DNA of 64,000 bases from Torymus aiolomorphi (Eukaryota; Arthropoda; Insecta; Hymenoptera; Torymidae), in contig CM070874.1 of NCBI GenBank assembly GCA_036365515.1, forward strand, positions 242,922,430 to 242,986,429, read 5' to 3'. Shown here one piece after another: positions 1 through 10,609 of the stretch. The translations under genes were made by a program, and so were the position numbers. Every line of letters starts with the position of its first letter. Positions within the stretch are counted from its first letter, which is position 1. The notes below the pieces were generated by a model. The model was not told the origin of the DNA, did no database searches, and worked only from the letters and a program-made list of their open reading frames with translations.

Positions 1-50
1 GGCCTACAAAGCCCCTGGCCTAGAAAGCCTCTGGCCTAGAAAGCCCCTGA
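1..50. repeat. 16-bp tandem repeat
   Basis: The window opens with about three copies of a unit close to GGCCTAGAAAGCCCCT. The array probably continues to the left of the window. No coding signal. Confidence 0.7.
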
Positions 51-1051
51 TCCAGAATCCCCATTGGCCGTGAATCCCCATAGCTTATCTACTTGTAATT
101 AAGTAAAATAAAATGTTTTAGGAATAGTTTATAAAAAATACAAGGTTTAGCCGTCAAATGAGTAATTTTAGTGAAACAAATCACTCGTTTCTTTAAAGAA
201 TTCAACCCATGAAATTTGAAATCCTGAAAGCCATAATATACCAAAGTTTATAGTCAATTCTTGATACGAATGTGTAACATGCTCTTAGTAAGTTGTTTTG
301 TTTACGACTACCATGGGTATAACAGTTCAGGTTAAGAAGATCACTGATAATAAGATATAAATAGAAGCTTTTGTACTAAGGAAAAGAAAAAGATAAGTAT
401 ATATTTAAGCATTATATACCAGAATATTAAGGCGATGTGAACCTCAAAATCAACCTAATTTCATTATTTAATTAATAAACATTCGAACGTTTATTTGGAA
501 AAACAATTCTTTCAGGCCCTCCGTGTATGTAAATACTATGCTCAGATTTTTTTTTGTGCGATTCTATCAGTATTTCCATGAGAAAAACACTTTTTGAAAC
601 TGGCAAAATTCGAAGTATACAGATCCCTACTTATCGGCATTGCGGCTTTTATTTAATTAAATAAATTCTTAGTAGATTTTTGGAAAAACAGCTCTTTCAG
701 GCGCTCCGTATATGTAAATACTATACTCAATTTTTTTGTTAGTAATTCTATTATTATTTGCAAAAGATAAATACATTCTAAAATTTGTCGGTAAGTACAC
801 ATTACCTTAATATCTATTTTCAAAATGTTCTAAAATAACTGATACTTAATTTTGTTTTTAGAACAATAAATACCAAGGAAACTAAAATCTTTTACTATCA
901 GGAAGTTGATACCAAATTTGTTTAACTATAGACATAAAGAAAAATGAATTATTGCTATATTTTAGGTAAAAAATTTGTTGAATAATAAGTAAATATTTAT
1001 GTAAGAAAAAAACAACTTTTTTCAGATAAGAAAGGTATCTAGCCCCCTTAA
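51..1051. other. AT-rich non-coding DNA ending at a TTAA-type transposon end
   Basis: No credible ORF. A direct repeat of about 100 bp (near 491-590 and 675-775, offset about 184) shares blocks such as GGAAAAACA, CTTTCAGG and GTAAATACTAT. At 1031-1051 the sequence reads AGGTATCTAGCCCCC then TTAA. This matches, inverted, the left end of the foldback at 16565, TTAA then GGGGGCTAGACACC. It is probably the right end of a related element whose left end lies outside the window. Confidence 0.45.
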
Positions 1052-1277
1052 ATAGTTATAAAAATAAAATGGGAAAACAAACCTTGCCAGTTTCAGTTGG
1101 TGAGTAGCGCTTATCCTTCAATTCTTTACTCGCACCAGTATTGTAATATTCATGAGTTTCTACGAGTAAGTCGTCTATCCATTGTTAGCAATGAACTGTA
1201 ATTGAAAAGATATACATTATAGCAAATAAATTATAATAGCAAATTCAAAGGAATATAAGTAATATATAGATATTTAC

Positions 1278-2154
1278 AATGTGACTCATCATCAGATCCA
1301 TTTTCACCATCATCATATGATTGTGAAACATTTTGTTCATCATTTTCTTGTGTATTATTGTTATTCAAGAGTTGCGGTTCAGTGGTTCCAACTGAAAAAA
1401 ATGTGATAAAGTATTACCAAAAATTGTGATTATGTGGAAACGAAATACCAAAATTACCTCGATGTTCAGAATCTTCTACTTGTTCAGATATACTATCTGG
1501 TGAAGGTCGTCTATTGTTCAGATTTCTAAGTACTTGTTGAGTTTTATTAGATAATGATGGAAGTATTGTTGGATTTTTTGCCGCTTGTTGAAGTGAAGGA
1601 GATGATAAAGGTACTGTTTGATTTTTAGCCGCTTGTGGAGGTGTAAGTGATGATGGAGATACTGTTGAATTTCCAAATGTTTGTGAAGTTCTAATGCAGA
1701 ATAATGAGAATAATCTATGAGATTCATAGAAGACTGATTCGCCGATGTTATACTTGGTCCAGAAGATGTATTATTGATCAGTCCTGGTAATTCATAAGTT
1801 GTTGATTCCACATTTGAAATCTTATTTGGAATCGGAGTATCTGACAGTACATCGTTACATGAAAGAGGTTTGTATATATAAGTAATTCGTAATTTGAAGA
1901 ATTAATATTGTTTATTTTTATGATGTATAACGTTTTTATTAACGATTTTACCTTTACCAGAACACATTTTCTTTTTTGGAGATGTCATTGTCACTGGAAG
2001 ATTCACTTTCGCTATCTTCAAAGTCAGCATACATATTTTTCTGTTTTTTTTCAACTTCCTTCAGGACATCTTCCATTCTTTTATTACGAACTTTGCTTTG
2101 CCTTGTAGAATGAATAGACTTGATTCTTATTATATATTTACTATATTTACACAT
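1278..2154 (-). CDS. Fragments of a putative multi-exon gene, product unknown
   Basis: Not recognised. On the minus strand an open frame at about 1695-1458 encodes a Ser/Thr/Pro/Gln-rich stretch with a repeated QAAKN-x-T motif. It ends at a GT donor (CGAG/GTAATT, exon end 1458). A TTTTTTTCAG acceptor then gives an exon at 1391-1278 that continues in phase (…VGTTEPQLLNNN…) through an acidic, Asn-rich segment to CATT/GTAAAT. The intron is 66 bp. Further upstream, 2154-1958 encodes a Lys-rich then acidic peptide (KEVEKKQKN, then DSESESSSDND) with a possible donor at 1957. A readable piece at about 1860-1720 (NTSSGPSITSANQSS) lies in another frame and could not be joined cleanly. This may be a decayed gene or one with missed junctions. 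The low-complexity composition limits confidence. Confidence 0.33.
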
Positions 2155-2901
2155 AAATCATTATTAAATTACAATTTAATATCAATTAAGTAATTAAAGT
2201 TATATATTAAATGAGAAAGATATAAAAAATTTTCAACAATATAATTTTGAAACTTTGAAAATTAATAAAGTGTCTATCATAAAGGTTTTTCATAAAAAAT
2301 TTTCAAACAAAATTAGAAGTTACCTGTGTTATATATTTTTTTTTTTTTTTCATGTGAACTGGATTTTGACACTGAAGACGATTTATCAATATATTTCTTG
2401 TTTGGAAATCTTTTTCAATTCCTTGTCTTATTCAATTCTTTTTGAGTAATTTCTTCTGCCGAATCTTTATAAAAAGGGTGAAAAAATTGTATAATATTGA
2501 TAATGCAATAGTAAATAAATAAGAATTTTTTAGAAAGTTAATAGTATCGATGTATAGAAAATAGTAATAATTTTATTAGTTTATTATCTATCTGGAAATA
2601 ATTTTAGGAATATACGCATATTATATTTTAAATAATTACTTCAATAAGAATAAAAATTCTTTTTCCAATACAAAACCATTTCCATTATTTTTATTATTAA
2701 AAGGCAGATAAAATTATAAAAATGCCTCTACTATTTATACGACTAATTGTATTAAAGTTGTTTTATGAAGCTGATGGCCATACTACCAGGTGTTTGTTTA
2801 TTTAATGAAATAAAACAATTGTTTTATAAATAAAATGTATACTTCCTAATTCATATATGTAAGCACAGAAGTATTCAAAATCATGTATATGCTTTAATGC
2901 T
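2155..2901. other. AT-rich sequence, possible intron material
   Basis: Very AT-rich. Apart from the Lys/Ser-rich minus-strand stretch near 2460-2330, nothing recognisable was seen. It may represent introns of the putative gene. Confidence 0.3.
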
Positions 2902-3066
2902 TTATTTTTCGGCATGCATCTCGTAATATTTATGCCCATGTACAAAATCTTTATCTGTTTGTGGATTTATAAATGTTTTATCACGCCGATCAAATTTTAT
3001 GTCTTCGATTGGGCGTATCCTAATTTTATCATGTTCGTCATCAAACACTATTTGTGGAAACTTCAT
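2902..3066 (-). CDS. Small ORF, possible first exon of the gene to its left
   Basis: A 54-codon minus-strand ORF begins MKFPQIVFDDEHDKIRIRP and continues with a charged sequence including KFDRRDKTF and HGHKYYEMH. The composition looks like protein rather than random AT-rich DNA. The region at 2460-2330 on the same strand contains another Lys/Ser-rich readable stretch (KKYIDKSSSVSKSSSHEK), so these may be successive exons of the gene continuing to 1278. The start resembles N-termini of some insect BEN-domain-type proteins by general impression only. No splice donor was convincingly identified, so exon status is inferred. Confidence 0.3.
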   Translation of the reverse strand: MKFPQIVFDDEHDKIRIRPIEDIKFDRRDKTFINPQTDKDFVHGHKYYEMHAEK

Positions 3067-3213
3067 TTTTTATACTGGTGTAAATTGAGAAAATTCAGAT
3101 ATCTTTGTAAAGTAATGAAATCATTACATTAACTACAACAAATGAATGCACGATGGTAGAAGTAAATCTCTGTTGTCTTCCGCGCGATACGACGAACAAT
3201 GACACGCTGGGCA

Positions 3214-3420
3214 AAAGCTCTAACGGCCTTTCTACATGGAGTGCGCCGCACTGTGTTTCGTGACCCGTCATCCTCCAATTCTTGTAGATCGTGTTACTCA
3301 TAAGCCCATTTTTCATAATACCAAAAATTCCAATCAATCAGCAACGTGGTCTGCAAGAATTGGGAGATGACAGGTCACGAATCACGGCACGATGCACTCC
3401 ATGTGAAAAGGCCGTAACCA
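3214..3420. repeat. Imperfect inverted repeat, arms about 75 bp
   Basis: The left arm (about 3214-3295) contains ACGGCC, CATGGAGTGC, TTCGTGACC and CCAATTCTTG. The right arm (about 3345-3415) contains the reverse complement of each in inverse order: CAAGAATTGGGAG, GGTCACGAAT, GCACTCCATG and GGCCGT. The spacer is about 55 bp. This could be a small foldback or a duplicated and inverted fragment of an older element. Confidence 0.6.
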
Positions 3421-3709
3421 ATCAGGATTCAGAGCAATCACATATGTATTATTACACTCACACATACATACAATAATTTATTTTTTTATTTATTTATTTT
3501 ATTAACCAAAGTAATACAAAATTACATTACTAAAGTAGTCCAGCAGATGAAGTCACTTCCTGTATGCTGGTCTGGTATATATAATAAACTTACAGTCTAA
3601 ACTTATAATCTAATACATTTCTTTTAGAGCGTATTTGTTTACTCTCCTGTAACTTTGCTACAGGGAGAAACAAATTTTAGCTAAAAATAAAACTATGTCA
3701 CTAGCACTC

Positions 3710-4792
3710 TCACCAATATCTTATTAGCATAGATCTCGCAGTTGTAGGTGTTTCTGTTGTTGCATTCTTGTTTCTTGCATAAATTATCCTTTCACGTTTG
3801 TTGAGTCGAGCTGGGTATGTAAGCCCAACTGCACAAGTGACCCTATAATGAGGGAACATTTCCCTGTGTTGGTTACTCGAATCGCATTTACAGTTTGATG
3901 TGAAGACTATTTCATCAATTACTACTATATCCTTGTGTTTTGGTTGTGCATCTAGTGGGTACATTGAATTAGTAAAAGTTTGCTTGCCTCTGATTCCTCT
4001 ATCAAAATAAAAAAGTGCTTTGTTAGATCCTAGGTAGTTAATATCACCGTATGTCATACGGATGTCGTTTGTAGTTGTTTTGTTTCCTGGTTCTGCTGTT
4101 ACTGGTTTTTATAGAATTTAATGCTATTTTCATTGGCTATATTGTCAATCATATCATATATTTCTTCTATTCCATTATGTTCAATTTTGGTGGGTTTTTT
4201 TATTTTTTCCTTGATTTTCAGTTGTATCAGTGCTTTTTAAGAAATGGGTATGCTTAATTCCACGTGTTTTAGGATCATAGCAATAAGGACAATTTTTGTT
4301 ATATGTTATTGTTTGCGGATTACTGTTTGAGTTGGGCCACTTAGTAAATTTCCTTATAAAAGAATATACTTTTTTTGGTTGTTTAATTTTTTCTTCCGTT
4401 TCTGTAGTAAATAACTAGATTATGCTGTCTGCGATTATGTTTATATTTTGCTAGTATCTATCATTATTGAATTTTTTTAATTTGGTGAAGTTATAATTTG
4501 TCATTCGTTGGTGTGAGTGAAATTGGTGTCGTATGCATTTGGTTCTCGAACAGATGTATGTTCTAGTATCTAATAATAATGCGTCAAGTGTAGTCTTATC
4601 CACATGGACTTCCGATGTTAGACAGTCATACTTGACGGTTGTTTTCCTTCCTTTATATTGTAATATTAGGGCACAGCCCTTTCTAGTGTATTTTACTTCA
4701 TGTAAGATTGTTCTGATTTTATTGCAGTCTATTCTAATTTCTTCTGTTGCTGTGTGTTCATAACTTGTTGATCTTAGTTTATTTTTATCCAT
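3710..4792 (-). pseudogene. LINE B ORF3 (novel downstream ORF), frameshifted
   Basis: This is the third ORF of LINE B, read in pieces. The N-terminal piece (4792-4451) contains LLLDTRTYICSRTKC and NYNFTKLKKFN. A middle stretch near 4370-4200 contains CPYC followed by GIKHTHFL. The C-terminal piece (4057-3710) contains MTYGDINYLGSNKALFYFD, RGIRGKQTFTNSMY and NCKCDSSNQHREMFPHYRV, ending in LIRYW. Each block aligns in order with LINE C ORF3 (46495-47403). The middle block looks like a Cys-x2-Cys…His-x-His metal-binding motif. ORF3 starts inside the last 19 nt of ORF2 in a different frame, suggesting coupled translation. I do not recognise the domain and assign no function. At least two frame changes make this copy defective. 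Confidence 0.8.
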
Positions 4793-5576
4793 TCTCTTAG
4801 TTTAATTTTTCTGTTGTTTTTGTTTGTTACTGTTTTGAGATTGTTAGGCAGACTGTTATAACAAGTAATGGCCCTTAAATAACTGATCTTGTTACTTATT
4901 CTTTTGTTTTGTTTTAAAACTATGATGCATTTCTTTCTCGTGATGCTACTTGAATTTATAAAGTTTTCTTTTAAATCTTCGTAATGATATAATAGAGATT
5001 CGTAAGTGAATTGTTGATCTATATTTAGTGGCTGTTTTTCATTTAAAAAGTTATTTTTGTTTATGTTGAGAATTCTGTACTGTAGAGTTTGAAGAGTTCT
5101 TGTTATGTTTATGTATGCTCCTCCCCATGCAATTATGCCATAAGACATGATACTATGAAAAAGAGCGTAATAGAGCATCCTTAGATTTTGTTGCGATAGT
5201 ATTTTAGTTAGTTTATAAAAAATAAAGATTAAATATTTTGATTTATTGTAAGTATTTGTGATGTGGTTTTCCCATCTCATGTTACTATCAATGGTTATTC
5301 CTAGGTATTTGGTACTGTCAACTCTTGTTATTTGTTTTCTTTGTATACAGATATTTAAATTTCCCGGAGTGCTGTTTCGTGTACTTCCAAATTCCATGTA
5401 AACTGTTTTATCAATGTTTAAGGATAGTTTGTTTAGAGCTAACCAGTTCGATACTTTATTGAGGTATAGGTTCATTTTTATTTCTATTTCTAGCCATGAT
5501 TTTCCTTTTACAATTATTGCAGTGTCATCAGCAAAAGCCAATATTGAAAGTTCTGGTATAGTTTGAAACATGTCAT

Positions 5577-5578
<2 letters not shown>
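4774..5578 (-). pseudogene. LINE B ORF2, C-terminal reverse transcriptase segment
   Basis: The downstream half of LINE B ORF2 begins immediately after the LINE A insertion. It carries the catalytic FADDTAII block (the YADD-type motif, here Phe-Ala-Asp-Asp), the thumb-region block KYLGITIDSNMRW and the family block LFHSIMSYGIIAWGGAY, ending IKIN then a stop. The upstream half is at 10610-12140. The open frame is intact across this piece, but the protein is separated from its N-terminal half by the 5-kb insertion. Reverse transcriptases of this type copy the element RNA at a nicked chromosomal target. Confidence 0.9.
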
Positions 5579-5651
<73 letters not shown>

Positions 5652-5652
5652 C
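5575..5652. repeat. (TTTA)n microsatellite, 3' tail of LINE A
   Basis: About 19 copies of TTTA. On the minus strand this is the (TAAA)n tail at the 3' end of LINE A, typical of non-LTR elements whose tails are simple repeats rather than poly(A). Confidence 0.95.
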
Positions 5653-7454
5653 CAGACAAATTACATAGCGTAATCCTTAAGAGGTAGATATAACTACCTG
5701 TACAAGGGCTGGGATATACAAAATAAAAACTTAAAAACTAACTTAAAGTTACTTTAAGATTATAAATTTCCAATAAAGTATAAACATCCAAACAAAACAG
5801 TAGTTATATAATCTATGTTTTTTGTATATAATTAATTAGTTTTTTCTTTTTTTTATATTTCCCAAAATTACCAATACAGGTCAAACTTTTTAATTCATTA
5901 GGAAGACAGTTAAAGGTCTTCAGCGCTTCCATGAAACTACTTTTTTTACTAACAGACTTATTTATTTTTGGTTGCTGAATACTCTTATTCCTAGTTTTAG
6001 ATGTACTTTTTAAATATAATTCTTTCTGTTCTTCATAGTGATACATTAGTGCTTCCAAATGAAACACTTCCCTTACGTTTAGAGGCCTTCTTTCTACGAA
6101 AGAGTTTTTGTATATAAGTTTCAAAATTCTTGTTTGTATATTTTGTAATCGCATCATATTATTAGTGTAAGCCCCACCCCATGCTATTATTCCATAATTT
6201 ATGTAACTGTGAAAGAAGGCATAATATATTGTTATTAGCGATTTAATGTCCAAGAGATTTTTAATTTTTGCAAAGATAAATATTAGATATTTGGTTTTAT
6301 TTATGATATACTGAATATGCATATCCCATTTCATATTGTAATCGAAAATTATTCCTAGGTACTTATAATTAGTCACTCTTTTTATTTCTTGTTTCTGTAT
6401 TTCAATTTTAATGTTTTTTGGTACACTATCACAATAACTACCAATTGTCATATAGACCGTTTTACTAGTATTTAATGAAAGTTTATTAAATGCTAACCAA
6501 TTTGCCACATTTTCTAATGATTTGTTCATTTTTTCCTGCGCATCAAACCACGTATCTTCACCAGAGATGATGACAGTGTCATCTGCGTAGGAGAGGATTG
6601 AATCTTTTTGCATATTTGTTAATAGATCATTAACGTATATAATAAATAAAAGTGGTCCTAATATTGTTCCTTGTGGAACTCCCGTTTCTATTCTTTTTTC
6701 AGTACTTATTTTATCTTCTAATCTAACAATTTCTATTAGACAGATAGCTAGTCATTAAATCAAGCGGTTTTCCTCGTATTCCATAAGTTTCTAGTTTTTC
6801 AATTAGAATTCTAAGATTAACAGTGTCGAAGGCTTTTGCTAGGTCAAGAAAAGAAATTATTAATGGTTTACTGTTATCTAGATGATTGAATATAATATCC
6901 GTAATTTTGCTGAGTGCATCCGTTGTACCTCTACCTTTAATAAAGCCATATTGTGAATTTGATAATATTTCACATTTTTTAATAAAGTCATAAAGTCTAT
7001 TATATATCATTTTCTCAAAAATTTTTGCAATATTTGATATTAAAGATATAGGTCTATAATTTGAAATATTAGTTTTGTCACCTGCTTTGTGTATTGGCAC
7101 TACTTCCGCACTTCTTAAGGTTTCTGGCCATATTGCCAGTTCAATTGATATATTGAAAATATGTTGAAGAGATGTTAAGATAAATGGCGAAATTATTTTT
7201 AGAACTTTCGCATTTATACCATCCTCACCTCCTGCTTTTTCTTTAAGATCTTGAATAATTTTACTTATTTCGTCAATACTAGTAGGGGATATAAATATTG
7301 ACATTGCATTTCTTGCAATTGGTTTTATATAAAAATTTCTTTGTTGATTAGTATTCCTACTTAAATTAGTACCCACCTCACAGAAATAAGTGTTCATAAA
7401 GTTAGCTATGTCTTCTTTATTAGTAATTTTATTATTGTTCACATACACGGAAAA

Positions 7455-7740
7455 AGCTATGGTATTCTTTTTACACCACAAGCGTCTTAAAAATTCCCAC
7501 ATTATTGTGGTGTAAAGAAATAACTTCGTGGAATAAAAATATTCCCATATTGGTGTATATTTTACGCCACAAAGCTGTGGTGACTACCAAACCCGTCCGT
7601 GGTGTGAAATCACCACCACACTGAGACTTGCTCACTCGCAAAAGTATAGTGGGGCTAGATAGACTCGCGCGTTGTGTGGAATCTCCCCCACGGCGGGACT
7701 TGCTCACTCTCACAATATTGTGGGGATCATATATATATAT
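7455..7740. other. About 280-bp insertion in LINE A, unknown short element
   Basis: This segment separates two parts of LINE A ORF2 that are contiguous in relatives (…KTIDH and VYVNNNKITNKEDIANF). It contains two diverged copies of a unit with GGGACTTGCTCACTC/GAGACTTGCTCACTC and TATTGTGGGG/TATAGTGGGG, repeated CACCACA/TGTGGTG motifs, and an (AT)n at its right edge. It looks like a small non-autonomous repeat. No clear terminal inverted repeat or target duplication was resolved. Confidence 0.5.
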
Positions 7741-7846
7741 GATCAATTGTCTTGCTCGATTTCTTTGTTTTTCTTAACTTATTATTAATTATTTCCCATA
7801 GTTTTTTATTATCTTCCCTACTTTTTTCGATCTTATCTCTTTCAAA

Positions 7847-8003
7847 GGACCCCGCACACAATGTATGGGAAAAAATCATTCGGTCAAATTTTGGGGGGTT
7901 TTGCCCATGAGAACTTTTGTTCAGGACCTCAAGATCTATCTTTTCCTCAAGTTTGATCCAATTTGACCGAATGATTATTTTCCATACATTGTGTGCGGGG
8001 TCC
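7847..8003. mobile_element. 157-bp MITE with near-perfect ends, inserted in LINE A
   Basis: Terminal inverted repeats are GGACCCCGCACACAATGTAT on the left and its reverse complement on the right, continuing imperfectly inward (AATCATTCGGTCAAA against TTTGACCGAATGATT). It interrupts LINE A ORF2 between the linker and the KLWEIINNK block. It has no coding capacity, and its flanks are A/T-rich (AAA on the left, TTTAAA on the right). The size and structure indicate a MITE or foldback mobilised in trans. Confidence 0.85.
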
Positions 8004-9133
8004 TTTAAATTTAGCATCTTTTATTACTTTACATAATAATTTAGAGTAATTCATATAATTATTCTTTAATTCAGTACAATTAGGACTCATTTTCCATAAT
8101 TTATACAGTGTTTCTTTTTTTTTACAAGATGTAATGATTGCAGAAGAGATCCAATTTTTTCTTGGTATCATCTCCCTATCTTTTCTTTTAATGACTTTAC
8201 TAGTTGTAGCACAATTTATACAATTTTTAATCCCATTTATTAACGAGCAGACTGCTTCATTTGGATCGTGAATCGATAATATAGAGTTCCAGTCTGTTAA
8301 TGAGGCTTTATTAAAGAGCTTTTTATAGTTAACAATATTTTTTTTGCACTATTATCTTGTTTATTTAAGTTTACGTTGCCAAGGGCAACTATTAATGAGT
8401 AATGGTCACTAATTTCATTAGTGCAAAGTTTATATGATTTTGGAATAACTGACTTTGATTTTATAAAAATATTGTCGATACACGTTCAATTACAACTGTT
8501 AGTTGCAGGTCTGGTTATTCCTAGAAAACATGGTATATATTCTTTTTCATAAAAATTATTTAGAAACTCCTGACTATTGTTATCACAGTCCATAATATCT
8601 ATATTAAAATCATCAATAACCATATGGTTGTTAATATTAATATTGCTATTAATGTATTTTTTAATTGAGTAAATATACTCAGGTTTTTTTATGGAATGTG
8701 ATCTATAGGTTGCGGAGATTCTTATGGTTTCATTATTATTTATAAGGATATCCGCATATATGATACTTAAATTATCTATCACCACAGTTTCAGTATATTC
8801 TACGATATCACTTTTTATGTACATAATAACACCATCCGCTTTATTCATACTACTTTCATTGTACCGCAACTTATATCCAGGTAGATTGAAAAATCCCGCA
8901 TGTTGAATTGTCCAAGTTTCCGTACAGATTATAACACTTGGTTTTCCTTTTAGTCTATTTATTAATAATTCAAGCTTTTCAAAATTTTTGTTTAGGCTTC
9001 TTATGTTGACATATAATATTATAAAATTGTCTTTTTAAATAAACGTTAAGGCTCCTTATATCGCTGCATTCAGTTTCTTGTTGTAATAGATTTTCAAAAT
9101 CATAATCAAGATTCATCATGTCCAGGTTGTAGT

Positions 9134-10603
9134 TTATTCAATATTTTGCCTATTTTTTAGTCTGTCAGACAGCATTTTCAGCTGACTTTTAATTACAGCT
9201 TGGACTGAAGTTGGACTCTTAGTCAAACTATCATTAAGCTTATTTAGTGATTGTGTAGATACATTAACTTGTAATGGTAACCAGAGTGAGTAGGTTCCTA
9301 CTTTACTTGGTATAGTAGGTTGTATTGGGTAGTCGTGCATATATATATACTTTCTCACCTTAGCTTTAAGAATTTCACACATATCACTATCTGTTGCTTC
9401 GTGGTCAGTATTGTAATTAGTTCCGAACTTGGTATTGTTGTACTTACAATTTACACATGAACTGCTCTCTGTTGTGTTACATTGACTTGCACTATGTGGC
9501 ATAGCACATTTTGTACACATAGCAGAATTTTTACACGTTCCTCCACTGTGACCGTGCACATTTGTAGCAAGGTTTTACACTTATGACATCAAAAATTTTA
9601 CATCTTTGATAACCTACAAAGATTCTATTTTTATTTTCTTTTACGTGCTTGTATAATTCTGCAGGTAGTTCGATTATAGCAGTTAGAGTTTTCTCTCTAT
9701 CATTTATGTACGTGTGTATAATTTTACATTCATCTTTGAATTTTTCGTTGAAATTTCTTTCATTGATGTCGTCTTGTAGTTGTTCAGTGTTCATGTTCTC
9801 AAAAATATCAATACCAACAATCCTCATTTTAGGATTCATTATCTGTTCTTTCACGATTTCACATGTACCTTTTAATTTCCTTTTTAGCGTATCGAAAGCC
9901 TTATCTACACTTTCAAGATTACTGCAAGTAATAATGGTTTCTTCATTATTTTTTTTTTAAATATTATTTATTTGTATAGTTTTTTCTTTTGTCAAGTATC
10001 GAGATATTTCCTCATTAACTTTCTCCATAGTTTTCTCTTGTTTTGTTTTCTTAATTATTATTCTAGGAATTCTTTTTGGCTTATTTGGTTTACTTGTCAT
10101 AATTTCGGCATAAGTCACTTTTTTGAAATTTAAAGCAGTGTTTTCTTTATCTTTTTTCATTAATTCTTTTAGTATCGCATTCTTCTCCTTCAGTTCTGCA
10201 TTAAGATTCTTTAGTAAGGTATTTTCAATTCTTAAGTTCTCACATTCCGCCAGGCATTATTTACAGTCGTATCAAGTCTTGACGAATCACTTGAAATTTC
10301 GTTCAAAATTTGTTCCTTTAATTGTTCTTCTTTGGTTGTTTTAATTTGTGTTATATATACTTTCACTTCCTTCGACAACGAGGTGAACACGTGGTCTGTT
10401 GATTTTGAGGTTAGACTTTGATGTTTCGGGCAAATTACAAGTATGTTGCTTAAGTATGTAATGTTTTTTAACTTATTAAAATCACTAGCGTGATACACTT
10501 CCTCACAAATTAAACACACTACTGTTTTAACTGGTGTACTTGGATGACACTTATACATTTTGGGCTCCCCCCGATCGGGAGGCTCCTTACTCGTCGACGC
10601 CAT
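9134..10603 (-). pseudogene. LINE A ORF1: PHD-like finger plus CCHC zinc-knuckle protein, frameshifted
   Basis: ORF1 starts at the ATG ending at 10603 (MASTSKEPPDRGEP). Near the N-terminus VVCLICEEVYHASD and ICPKH form a C-x2-C…H…C-x2-H finger. A Lys-rich linker follows (10160-9957; PRIIIKKTKQEK), then an α/β segment (9854-9531) and zinc knuckles (CYKCAR, CTKCAMPHSASQC, CVNCKYNN). ORF1 proteins of this type bind element RNA in the retrotransposition particle. It is broken into at least four frames. The first 124 codons form the C-terminal part of a chance 469-codon ORF that begins in LINE B reverse transcriptase. Confidence 0.85.
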
Positions 10604-10609
10604 GATGGC

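Larger units (their letters stand above)
5813..9120 (-). pseudogene. LINE A ORF2: endonuclease plus reverse transcriptase, broken
   Basis: Pieces in order of transcription follow. The endonuclease (8869-8486) has ISATYRSH and VIDDFNIDI, where the usual GDFN is changed to DDFN. A linker (8171-8010) includes PRKNWISSAIITSCKKKE. Reverse transcriptase (7502-6723) has NYRPISLISNIAKIFEKM, FLDLAKAFDTV and QYGFIKGRGTTDAL. The catalytic LSYADDTVII and KYLGIIFDYNMKW lie in 6613-5813, followed by NYGIIAWGGAY. The QGTILGP-type block can be read near 6690-6650 (VPQGTILGPLLFII). The ORF is interrupted by a 157-bp MITE, a ~280-bp insertion and frameshifts, so it is inactive. The ending IQKT is the end of the coding region; no ORF3 follows. 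Confidence 0.88.
5579..10609 (-). mobile_element. LINE A: two-ORF CR1/Jockey-type non-LTR retrotransposon nested in LINE B
   Basis: Minus-strand, near full-length element. ORF1 starts at 10603, close to the 5' junction near 10609. The 3' end is a (TAAA)n tail visible on the plus strand as (TTTA)n at 5575-5652. It has a short 3' UTR of about 160 bp and no counterpart of the LINE B/C ORF3. Removing it restores the LINE B reading frame across IIYI and NDM. No clear target-site duplication was seen. It carries two further insertions, at about 7455-7740 and 7847-8003, and several frameshifts. Confidence 0.9.
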
